Part shown: one piece after another, positions 1 through 5,009 of the stretch
Layout of the letters: each line of letters starts with the position of its first letter
Numbering within the stretch: the stretch's first letter is position 1
From: Acidobacteriota bacterium
GTDB lineage: Bacteria > Acidobacteriota > Terriglobia > UBA7540
DNA length: 5,234 nucleotides
Direction: 5' to 3'
NCBI GenBank assembly: GCA_021789565.1
Contig: JAJYJL010000727.1
Span: 1-5,234 of the forward strand
Notes under the pieces: model-generated
Seen by the model: the letters and a program-made list of their open reading frames with translations, nothing else
The model's database searches: none
Told to the model about the DNA's origin: nothing
Translations under genes and position numbers: made by a program

Positions 1-125
1 TGTCGTTTCACCGTGGGTTCGGGCCGCGGGTTGGGGCTGGTATTCCTTGCTCCTGGGCCGCGTGTAGTGGGTTAATCTCATGTTGCTAACTGGTGGCGGC
101 CTTGAGAGAGCGGGCCGCCAGAGGG
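1..125. other. Left flank, no supportable gene; hairpin at 94-120
   Basis: No gene can be supported here. All three plus-strand frames reach a stop within the first ~90 bases, so the end of a gene entering from the left is possible but unrecognisable. Just past the stop of the P63C gene (minus-strand sense) lies a perfect inverted repeat, TGGCGGCC (94-101) and GGCCGCCA (113-120), with an 11-base loop. Its position fits a 3' hairpin of the P63C transcript, but no T-run follows on either strand, so it is not a canonical intrinsic terminator. Confidence 0.4.
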
Positions 126-1157
126 TCATAATGCGTTTCCCGGCTCAGGGAAATTTAGCGTTAGGGTCGTGTTCATTTTGGGGAAGGCTCTTTCCATCAT
201 GTGGTAGAATTGCGGCCAATCCATTGAGGCCCTCATAAAACCTATCGTTGCGTAAAGATGTTGCGCTAAAGCCGGATGGCCAACATCTTCGGTTAGCCAC
301 TGGTGATGCTTCGATCTTCGGTTTCCACGTTCGTCTTTAGGGTTCCTAGACTGAAGCTCGTCTAAAATTCCAGGGGCTAGCCGTTGATAGACTAGATCAT
401 TCGTATAACGACCAACTACGCTTGGGCGATTGACCTTCATACCCTTCCAATCCCAACCTTTCAGGCGAAACATCTCACGATAAAATTCATCTGGAAAACG
501 CTTTGCCCAAGCTGCAAATTCCTTTCTTAGAAACTTGTCAAGAATTGCTTGGAGAGCCTTTTTGTCCCTTACTTCCTGATATCCTGTTGCCTCATCTACA
601 AGGCCAATAATTCCGATGTGGGCCAGCCCGCGCATGATGATCTTTGCGCGGGCCGCGATATGCAACTGTTGGGGTGCGAGTGCTTTAGCCTCTTCTGCGT
701 CCAAGAACACGTCACAAACTTTAGGGAGCAATTCTGCTGGATACCCAAAAGCTCTAGCGCCACGATCAGTTCTAAATTCGATTTGGCTTGACGTCACACT
801 TAGATCGTCAGAAATAAAGCGCTTAAGGTTCTTAGCCGTCAAGAAAGCGGGCATGTTGACGTCAGCATCATAGTAAGCCCTTCCCTTAGCTTGTCGCGCC
901 CGCCCCAAAGCCTTCATAAAACCGCTTTGAGTAATGACCCTTTGGCCGTTTTCAAGAACAGCGCAGGGAATTGCCATTGTCCCTAAATGGATGATGCCTT
1001 CATGGGTAGCCTTCGGAGGGTTGGGAGGTCTTCCCCCTGCCCGGACTTTTCGCATTGCCTGAATCTTGGCGTAATATTCCGGCCCACGTTCGGCGGTTTT
1101 TTCTCCGCCTAATTTCCCTAATTCTACTGCTATCTTGTTTTTGTTTTCGTATTCCAT
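126..1157 (-). CDS. P63C domain-containing protein (phage/mobile-element associated)
   Basis: This 343-aa protein has an unknown molecular role. The family is named for a phage C-terminal domain and is found mainly in phages, integrated elements and genomic islands. Residues 8-40 resemble a KGG-type segment (LGKLGGEKTAERGPEYYAKI), followed by a GGRPPNPP linker. Residues ~150-205 carry a block also seen in phage antirepressor-like proteins (LDAEEAKAL, then GLAHIGIIGLVDEATGYQ). The P63C domain proper covers ~213-305, with WAKRFPDEFYREMFRLKGW, a GRYTNDLVYQRLAPGILDEL stretch, and KHHQWLTEDVGHPAL. The length looks complete and there is no signal peptide or membrane helix, so it is cytoplasmic. The ATG at 1157 is the only sensible start. 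It has no Shine-Dalgarno, and the predicted transcript start falls on it, implying leaderless translation. Family assignment is firm; function is not known. Confidence 0.88.
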   Translation of the reverse strand: MEYENKNKIAVELGKLGGEKTAERGPEYYAKIQAMRKVRAGGRPPNPPKATHEGIIHLGTMAIPCAVLENGQRVITQSGFMKALGRARQAKGRAYYDADVNMPAFLTAKNLKRFISDDLSVTSSQIEFRTDRGARAFGYPAELLPKVCDVFLDAEEAKALAPQQLHIAARAKIIMRGLAHIGIIGLVDEATGYQEVRDKKALQAILDKFLRKEFAAWAKRFPDEFYREMFRLKGWDWKGMKVNRPSVVGRYTNDLVYQRLAPGILDELQSRNPKDERGNRRSKHHQWLTEDVGHPALAQHLYATIGFMRASMDWPQFYHMMERAFPKMNTTLTLNFPEPGNAL

Positions 1158-1193
1158 GAACCAACATTACTAGAGGCGCTTCTAGTTTGTCAA
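1158..1193 (-). promoter_or_regulatory. Promoter of the P63C gene with an operator-like palindrome in the spacer
   Basis: On the minus strand a perfect -35 TTGACA (1193-1188) is followed 18 bases later by TAATGT (1169-1164), which matches TATAAT at three positions. The spacer is almost entirely the near-palindrome ACTAGAAGCGCCTCTAGT (1186-1169), with arms ACTAGA/TCTAGT and one internal mismatch. A protein bound there would block RNA polymerase, so I infer a repressor operator. Counting seven bases past the -10 puts transcription start at about 1157, the A of the ATG. Confidence 0.55.
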
Positions 1194-1211
1194 GTGATTG
1201 TTGGATTTCTC

Positions 1212-1241
1212 TTGACAACAGCAAGTAGGGAGTACACTCTA
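1212..1241 (+). promoter_or_regulatory. Possible divergent promoter with quasi-palindrome
   Basis: A second perfect TTGACA (1212-1217) faces the other way. A TACACT (1233-1238, four of six matches) follows after a short 15-base spacer. It overlaps the quasi-palindrome TAGGGAGTACACTCTA (1226-1241), centred on GTAC with 12 of 16 positions symmetrical. Its TAG...CTCTA ends recall the operator in the neighbouring minus-strand promoter (TAG...CTCTA), so one regulator might bind both. No convincing plus-strand gene follows; a 55-aa ORF at 1316-1483 is the only candidate. Confidence 0.3.
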
Positions 1242-1251
1242 AGCGGGAATT

Positions 1252-1289
1252 AAAAAGCCCCGCCAGTTGCGCAAACAACCGACGGGGCT
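1252..1289 (-). terminator. Intrinsic terminator after the HIRAN gene
   Basis: Read on the minus strand, AGCCCCGTCGGTTG pairs with CAACTGGCGGGGCT through 14 base pairs (two of them G-T) around a TTTGCG loop, followed directly by TTTTTA. This is a textbook Rho-independent terminator for minus-strand transcription only; the plus strand has no T-run after the stem. It ends the HIRAN transcript and insulates the P63C promoter. Unusually, the HIRAN stop codon (1290-1288) overlaps the first bases of the stem. Confidence 0.85.
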
Positions 1290-1809
1290 AAATCGACACG
1301 CGGAGTAGACCCGCAATGCCGACCTCTAAACACATTATCGGGCTTGCTTCGCAGAAAGGCAAGTTGGTAGCCACGGACAACGCCCTCCTTGTCCGTGGGC
1401 CTTTCCAGGGAACATACAAACGAATAATGACCCCATATCTTCTTGTTCCCTCTTTATGGATAACCCTTTCAATTTTGGCATAAGGCAGGCTCTCATGATC
1501 AGTCTCACTGGCTAATCTGGAATCAAGGTACCCGATCTGATCTCCGTTTAGTCTACACACCTTAATAGCGTTCGGATCGTAGGGATTGTCGGGTTCGGGA
1601 ACCAGACTGACAGTCTCACCGTCGGAGCAATCCCGGATGATTGTTTGTCGCCTGCTTCCATCGTTGTTCTTGTGGCTAACTCCGGCCACATGGACGCAGA
1701 ATGATCTGGTGGACGGATGCGGGACAGTCCCAGAAGATTTAGACTGGTGCCTGACTATGAGAATCGCAATTAGGGCCACCAGACAAATGGTTGTGACAAG
1801 AGCAAGCAT
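1288..1809 (-). CDS. Membrane-anchored HIRAN-domain protein
   Basis: The 173-aa protein has an N-terminal hydrophobic helix (residues 2-20, LALVTTICLVALIAILIVR) and a short linker rich in Ser, Pro and Thr. A single HIRAN domain follows at about 37-133. Recognisable blocks are VHVAGVSHKNNDGSRRQ, the signature PEPDNPYDPNAIKV (71-84), and QIGYLDSRLASE. HIRAN domains occur in SNF2 helicases such as HLTF, where they bind DNA 3' ends, and also as stand-alone bacterial proteins of unknown role. No helicase or nuclease part is present here. The last ~37 residues (after LYVPWK) do not resemble HIRAN sequence; they are encoded by a palindrome-rich stretch and stop inside the terminator stem. The ATG at 1809 has no clear Shine-Dalgarno and starts 56 bases after the barrel-PDZ gene ends, so co-transcription with it is likely. 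Domain call firm, function unknown. Confidence 0.82.
   Translation of the reverse strand: MLALVTTICLVALIAILIVRHQSKSSGTVPHPSTRSFCVHVAGVSHKNNDGSRRQTIIRDCSDGETVSLVPEPDNPYDPNAIKVCRLNGDQIGYLDSRLASETDHESLPYAKIERVIHKEGTRRYGVIIRLYVPWKGPRTRRALSVATNLPFCEASPIMCLEVGIAGLLRVSI
1354..1405. repeat. Composite palindrome at the 3' end of the HIRAN gene
   Basis: Perfect arms CCACGGACAA (1371-1380) and TTGTCCGTGG (1389-1398) flank an 8-base loop. An outer pair, GAAAGGC (1354-1360) and GCCTTTC (1399-1405), extends the hairpin with a 10-base one-sided bulge. It encodes residues ~136-153, exactly where resemblance to HIRAN domains ends. It could be an inserted REP-like palindrome or an RNA hairpin in the mRNA. No T-run follows, so it is not a canonical terminator. 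Confidence 0.6.
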
Positions 1810-1865
1810 TTTTTATTCGTCAGTGGAGCGCGTAGTCTGAACCGCACAGTCCCTGCGCTAACAAC

Positions 1866-2750
1866 TCACCGCACCCTAACGTCGCGCTCGGCAAGCCAGT
1901 TATCTTGCACCAGATAGCTGACCCGTATTATTCCGGTCTTGCTGGTGGCAACTGCTTGCTCAATTCCCTGGCTGGTATTCACAGTCTGGCCGTCAATTTT
2001 TTCAATAACGTCCCCCGCCTGCAGGCCGGCTTGCGCGGCAGGAGATCCCAAGCGGACCGAAGTGATCCTGAAACCGTACTCGACAGGATAACCGGACACG
2101 CCTAGCAAGGGGGCCTCGGTGCTGGCAACAGCCTCGCGCGGAGCACTCGTGCTGCCGGTGCGTCCCTCGTGGCGCACGCCTCCGAACGCAAAAACAATGC
2201 CAGCAGACGCGCGAAAATTGTTCTGCGTCACCGATGGACCGCCAAAGAATATTGCCGGAATATTGTGACGAGAGAAGACGTAATCTGCCGATGTTCGGAA
2301 GTACAGGTTTCGCGCAACCTTCAACTGTATCCCGCCACCGAACGCGCCTGCGAACCCATCCTGGGACACGGAATTTCCTTCAAGGCTCCCCGTCAGATGG
2401 TCTCCGCCAAGCAACCCGTGAACGAACAGGGGCCCGAAATTGACCCGCGGACCGGCAAGATATGAATAATCCGTTACCTTCACACTCGTAGAACCTAACC
2501 CTAAAATTGATAGGTCAACCGGATAGCTCTTGTAGTAGCCGCTACCGTCAAATTCTACTGCGAACCACTTGTTGTAGTTGCCAGCAACTGACGCCTCCCA
2601 CCCATTGGCACTCTGTCGCGAAGACAGGCCATTCGTGTCAATGTTAAGATACGAGTATCCGCCAAACACCTCCACCTTAGGCACGTCCTGACTCCGGAGC
2701 GAAGGGCTGCAAAGAAAAATAACCGCAAGCACTGCAAGCGCTGATCTCAT
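1866..2750 (-). CDS. Outer-membrane beta-barrel protein with C-terminal PDZ domain
   Basis: The 294-aa protein is built in three parts. Residues 1-20 are a signal peptide (MRSALAVLAVIFLCSPSLRS). Residues ~24-191 form an OmpA-like small beta-barrel: it opens with VEVFGGYSYLNID, continues as alternating aromatic/Gly-rich strands (FAVEFDGSGYY, YSYLAGPRVNFGP, NLYFRTSADYVF), and ends with an ASAGIVFAFG strand typical of a last barrel strand. After a Ser/Thr/Ala-rich linker, residues ~218-294 form a PDZ domain with YGFRI, the core GSPAAQAGLQAGDVIEKIDG (235-254), and INT-like spacing to QGIEQAV. No protease catalytic domain is present. The expected topology is a barrel in the outer membrane and the PDZ domain in the periplasm, binding peptide C termini; partner unknown. 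The ATG is supported by AAGGAG (2766-2761) ten bases upstream. It probably leads the unit with the HIRAN gene. Confidence 0.85.
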   Translation of the reverse strand: MRSALAVLAVIFLCSPSLRSQDVPKVEVFGGYSYLNIDTNGLSSRQSANGWEASVAGNYNKWFAVEFDGSGYYKSYPVDLSILGLGSTSVKVTDYSYLAGPRVNFGPLFVHGLLGGDHLTGSLEGNSVSQDGFAGAFGGGIQLKVARNLYFRTSADYVFSRHNIPAIFFGGPSVTQNNFRASAGIVFAFGGVRHEGRTGSTSAPREAVASTEAPLLGVSGYPVEYGFRITSVRLGSPAAQAGLQAGDVIEKIDGQTVNTSQGIEQAVATSKTGIIRVSYLVQDNWLAERDVRVR

Positions 2751-2760
2751 GAAAGACAGT

Positions 2761-2766
2761 CTCCTT
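2761..2766 (-). promoter_or_regulatory. Ribosome binding site of the barrel-PDZ gene
   Basis: AAGGAG on the minus strand, within GAAGGAG, lies ten bases before the ATG at 2750. It fixes the start, and the signal peptide begins at the same codon. Confidence 0.8.
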
Positions 2767-2796
2767 CTTCGTTTAATTTATTTACGGAAAAGATTT

Positions 2797-2816
2797 ATAT
2801 GCAGGGCAGTGCATAT
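2797..2816. promoter_or_regulatory. Palindrome upstream of the barrel-PDZ gene, possible operator
   Basis: ATATGCA (2797-2803) and TGCATAT (2810-2816) form a perfect inverted repeat with a 6-base spacer, 46 bases upstream of the start codon. Its gene-proximal arm leads into TATAAA on the minus strand, a possible -10, though no good -35 lies 16-18 bases further upstream. The placement suits a regulator site, but the binding protein is unknown. Confidence 0.4.
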
Positions 2817-2818
2817 GG

Positions 2819-2907
2819 GGCCAGCCAAAATGCCGTGAGGCAAACAGGCAGGGAAGTTTGAAATGCTGGCCAGGGCCGATGTGTGGTCGAACAGGACAGG
2901 GCCAGCC
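2819..2907. repeat. Three copies of GGCCAGC in alternating orientation
   Basis: GGCCAGC occurs at 2819-2825 and again, within GGGCCAGCC, at 2899-2907. Its reverse complement GCTGGCC is at 2865-2871. The first two copies could pair as a hairpin with a 39-base loop. No function can be assigned; the copies may simply be a recurrent heptamer. Confidence 0.3.
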
Positions 2908-3225
2908 ATAGAGGCAAAGGGAGCTACGTTCCCATGGCTATTCAAAAAACGGGTAACGCAGCGTCTCGAATCCCAGAGACTGTGCGGGTTCTCCCCGGTT
3001 TCCAATTCAGGAACCTCATAGCCGTAACAGCACAGACTGGGCGGCAGCGGCTTGCGTTGTTGCGTCTTGCACGCGCGGCATTTAGATCGTACGTCTTGCA
3101 ATGAGCGCGGCGAACAACTGCCGCAAGAATATAATGCCCTTACATACCACTTGCGCAATTGGATTGCAAGAGTATAAGGCACGCATTAGAAGTTACTAAT
3201 TACGAAACAGCGGGTGGCTAACCTT

Positions 3226-3330
3226 CTATCGCCGCGGTTTCACCCTCCACGGTGGCGACGTAAAGTCGGCGCTACGTTTGTGGCACACATCGCAACCCTC
3301 GGGACGTATCAGTCGCCCGCGGATGGCCAT
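3226..3330 (-). CDS. Small CxxCH-containing ORF, 34 aa
   Basis: The short frame encodes MAIRGRLIRP, then EGCDVCHKRS, then a basic tail ending WRVKPRR. The CDVCH motif at residues 13-17 is a perfect haem c-binding or metal-binding pentapeptide. The start is well supported: AAGGAG (3343-3338) sits seven bases before the ATG, the best-placed ribosome site of any small frame in the window. No signal peptide is visible, so covalent haem attachment in the periplasm would be unexpected. A cytoplasmic metal- or haem-binding micro-protein, or the surviving start of a truncated cytochrome gene (see the degenerate frame downstream), are both possible. It diverges from the NnrS-like gene and shares its 128-base upstream region, including the FNR-like dyad. 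Confidence 0.4.
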   Translation of the reverse strand: MAIRGRLIRPEGCDVCHKRSADFTSPPWRVKPRR

Positions 3331-3361
3331 TTCTCCGCTCCTTCCCTGCGAACGATTTCCC

Positions 3362-3387
3362 TGTGACAAAAGTCATCGTCTGCGATG
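3362..3387. promoter_or_regulatory. CRP/FNR-type dyad overlapping a second dyad
   Basis: TGAC (3364-3367) and GTCA (3372-3375) form a perfect dyad around AAAA. Read more widely it is TGTGA-N6-TCATC, close to the CRP/FNR family layout. A second perfect dyad, CATCG-TCTG-CGATG (3374-3387), overlaps its right side. The first is centred at 3369.5, about 42 bases upstream of the start predicted from the weak -10 TATCGT at 3400-3405. That is the class II activator position, and there is no good -35. NnrS genes are classically controlled by FNR-family NO sensors, so this is a plausible but untested site. Confidence 0.45.
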
Positions 3388-3399
3388 CGGAAACCGCCC

Positions 3400-3405
3400 T
3401 ATCGT
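3400..3405 (+). promoter_or_regulatory. Candidate -10 of the NnrS-like gene
   Basis: TATCGT matches TATAAT at four of six positions. The sequence 17 bases upstream (CGTCTG, 3377-3382) is a poor -35, as expected for an activator-dependent promoter. It would give a leader of about 47 bases. Chosen mainly for its spacing from the FNR-like dyad. Confidence 0.3.
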
Positions 3406-3446
3406 TTTAGCCAGGGGCAAGTGACCATATTCAAATCGCGGGCGAA

Positions 3447-3452
3447 AAGGGG
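3447..3452 (+). promoter_or_regulatory. Ribosome binding site that fixes the NnrS-like start
   Basis: AAGGGG ends six bases before the ATG at 3459, an ideal distance. It directly abuts an in-frame TTG at 3453, which therefore cannot be the start; a longer call from 3453 should be trimmed by two residues. Confidence 0.75.
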
Positions 3453-3458
3453 TTGAAC

Positions 3459-5009
3459 ATGAAACCTATAACGGGGGCGGCCAGCGTTGCTGAAATCCTG
3501 AAGATATGTCCTTCCGCACGGCGAATTTTTGACCGGCATGGGCTGCACGGCTGTGGCGGTGGCAATGGCCCCGCGGAATCTCTCGAGTTTTTCGCCCGGG
3601 TGCACCAGGCCGATCTCGAAAGTCTCCTGCATGACCTCAACGCGGAGGTCTCCAACCCTTCAACGGAAAAATTCGTTTATCAGGAATCTCTGGCGGACAC
3701 GATCTACCGGCGCTTTTTTAAGGCGGGCATCGCCATCATGCTCACCCTCGGAGGCTTGTGGGGAGTCATCGCGCTGCTCGAAATATCGTTTCACAAGGAA
3801 CTGCTTCAGCCCCAATTGCTGCCGTTTATCCACGCGCATGCCCACGCCATGATTTTCGGCTGGGTCGGCCTGTTTGTGATGGGTTTTGCCTACCAGTCTT
3901 TTCCGCGCTTCAAGGTCACAACCCTGTGGAGGCCGCGCCTGGCGAACCTTACGTTGTATCTGATGTTGTTCGGAATCCTGACCCGCGTTGCCGGGGACCT
4001 GCTGCAGCACGGCGGCGCCGCCCTGGCGCTGGGTTCGGTTTCCGTGGTTACGGAAGTGGCCGCCATTGCGCTGTTCATTCTGATCATCTTCAGGACCTCA
4101 TCCCAGTCCATCTCTCCCCACAACCCCTATGAAGGGCTGATGATGGCCTCGCTGGCCTGGTTTCTGGCCCAGGCCGTCTTCAGCGGCATCTTTTTCTTTG
4201 CGCAAGCCACCGCAGCAACCCCCGGCCAGTTGATCTTTCGCATCGCGCTGCTCGATGGTCCTTTGCGGGATACGCAACTTTTCGGTTTTGCCGCGCTGAT
4301 TATCGCCGGTGTCAGCCAGCGGTTTGTGCCGGTGGTCTATGGACTCGCAAAATCGAAGCATGATTATCTGCAGCCGATCTTCTGGCTGATCAACATCAGC
4401 CTGGTCATGGACGTTGCAGGCTACATGGCCTTTTTTATTACCGGCAACCTTGTTGCAGCATTCTTCCTGGAGATTTCGTACCTTTTGATGCCGCTTTGGG
4501 CCCTGCTGCTGGTGGTCCAGCTTGGCATCTTCAGGCGGCCCTCTCAATCGGACCGGAGCTGGAAGTTCATTCGCGCCGCCTATGTCTGGCTGTTGATTGC
4601 CATGGCCATGATGCCGTTGCTGGTCCCCTACAGCAATTGGACGGGCCAGGCATTCTCCCACGCCTTCTGGGGCGCGCAGCGTCACGCCTTCACGGTGGGG
4701 TTTGTCAGCATGATGATCCTGGCCGTTTCGGCGCGCGTGGTTCCAATTCTTGCCGGAGTCGATTCAAACCGGCTCTCTTCGCTCCGGGGACCCTTTATTC
4801 TGTTGAACGTTGGTTGCGCCGGCCGCGTTGGCCTGCAGGTGCTGACGGATTTTGCGCCGCATTTCGCGTATTCGCTGATCGGCATCACCGGCCTCCTGGA
4901 ACTCACCGCGATTGCCTGGTGGGGAGTTGGACTGTGGCAGGTGATGAACCTTGCAAAGACACATCGGAGCAGCATGTTGCGTGCGCCGGAGCCTGCGGCA
5001 GTTCGATGA
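3459..5009 (+). CDS. ScdA_N/DUF1858-like domain fused to NnrS-like membrane protein
   Basis: This 516-aa protein joins two modules. Residues ~3-63 match the ScdA_N/DUF1858 type of small helical domain: VAEILKICPSARRIFDRHGL, then HGCGGG with Cys32, then ESLEFFARVHQADLESLLHDLN. ScdA_N is the N-terminal part of the RIC/YtfE/ScdA iron-sulfur repair proteins, where a Cys-Gly-Gly motif occupies this place. From about residue 85 there are some 12 hydrophobic helices. Conserved-looking sites include FIHAHAHAMIFGWVGLFVMG (His125/127/129), RVVPILAG, and His401 and His409 (FSHAFWGAQRHAFTVGF). This pattern fits the NnrS family, haem/copper membrane proteins linked to nitric-oxide tolerance, distantly like haem-copper oxidase subunit I. 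The RIC diiron hemerythrin domain is absent. The N-terminal module most likely faces the cytoplasm. It appears monocistronic in the window, and codons look more GC-rich than in the P63C and HIRAN genes. The fusion suggests NO sensing or binding coupled to iron-sulfur protection; that coupling is inference. Confidence 0.78.
   Translation: MKPITGAASVAEILKICPSARRIFDRHGLHGCGGGNGPAESLEFFARVHQADLESLLHDLNAEVSNPSTEKFVYQESLADTIYRRFFKAGIAIMLTLGGLWGVIALLEISFHKELLQPQLLPFIHAHAHAMIFGWVGLFVMGFAYQSFPRFKVTTLWRPRLANLTLYLMLFGILTRVAGDLLQHGGAALALGSVSVVTEVAAIALFILIIFRTSSQSISPHNPYEGLMMASLAWFLAQAVFSGIFFFAQATAATPGQLIFRIALLDGPLRDTQLFGFAALIIAGVSQRFVPVVYGLAKSKHDYLQPIFWLINISLVMDVAGYMAFFITGNLVAAFFLEISYLLMPLWALLLVVQLGIFRRPSQSDRSWKFIRAAYVWLLIAMAMMPLLVPYSNWTGQAFSHAFWGAQRHAFTVGFVSMMILAVSARVVPILAGVDSNRLSSLRGPFILLNVGCAGRVGLQVLTDFAPHFAYSLIGITGLLELTAIAWWGVGLWQVMNLAKTHRSSMLRAPEPAAVR

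Larger units (their letters stand above)
2778..3182 (-). pseudogene. Open frame resembling a decayed multihaem cytochrome c
   Basis: A 134-codon frame opens two codons after a stop and begins with GTG, with no Shine-Dalgarno. Its translation is Cys- and His-rich and shows a series of motifs that each look like a CxxCH haem site missing one or two residues: CGSCS (residues 20-24), CRACK (36-40), RCVTRF, FPACLPHG, and CTALH near the end (CTALHINLFRK). PVLFDHTSAL resembles the FDHxxH axial-ligand segment of c3/c7-type cytochromes. I infer a remnant of a periplasmic multihaem protein. Against this, there is no signal peptide, no intact CxxCH, and the frame overlaps the upstream region of the barrel gene, so it may be chance. 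It lies 43 bases downstream of the CxxCH micro-ORF on the same strand. Confidence 0.22.

Noticed and set aside
94..120. Hairpin as an intrinsic terminator of the P63C gene
   Set aside because: The stem is perfect, but neither strand has a T-run after it.
1000..1278. 92-codon minus-strand frame across the P63C start and promoter
   Set aside because: It starts on a TTG inside the terminator region, overlaps the P63C gene in another frame and has no recognisable domain.
1586..1840. 84-codon plus-strand frame
   Set aside because: Antisense to the clearly recognisable HIRAN coding sequence; no ribosome site noted.
2169..2465. 98-codon plus-strand frame
   Set aside because: Antisense to the barrel domain, which has a signal peptide, ribosome site and intact domain order.
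2883..3104. 73-codon plus-strand frame in the long intergenic stretch
   Set aside because: No domain and no clear ribosome site; the opposite strand carries the only suggestive motifs.
3453..3458. TTG start giving two extra residues on the NnrS-like protein
   Set aside because: The TTG directly abuts the AAGGGG ribosome site, leaving no spacer; the ATG at 3459 has an ideal six-base spacer.
4098..4685. 195-codon minus-strand frame
   Set aside because: It lies wholly antisense to the NnrS-like gene, and its Gln/Gly/Asp/Lys-rich composition is the usual shadow of hydrophobic helices.
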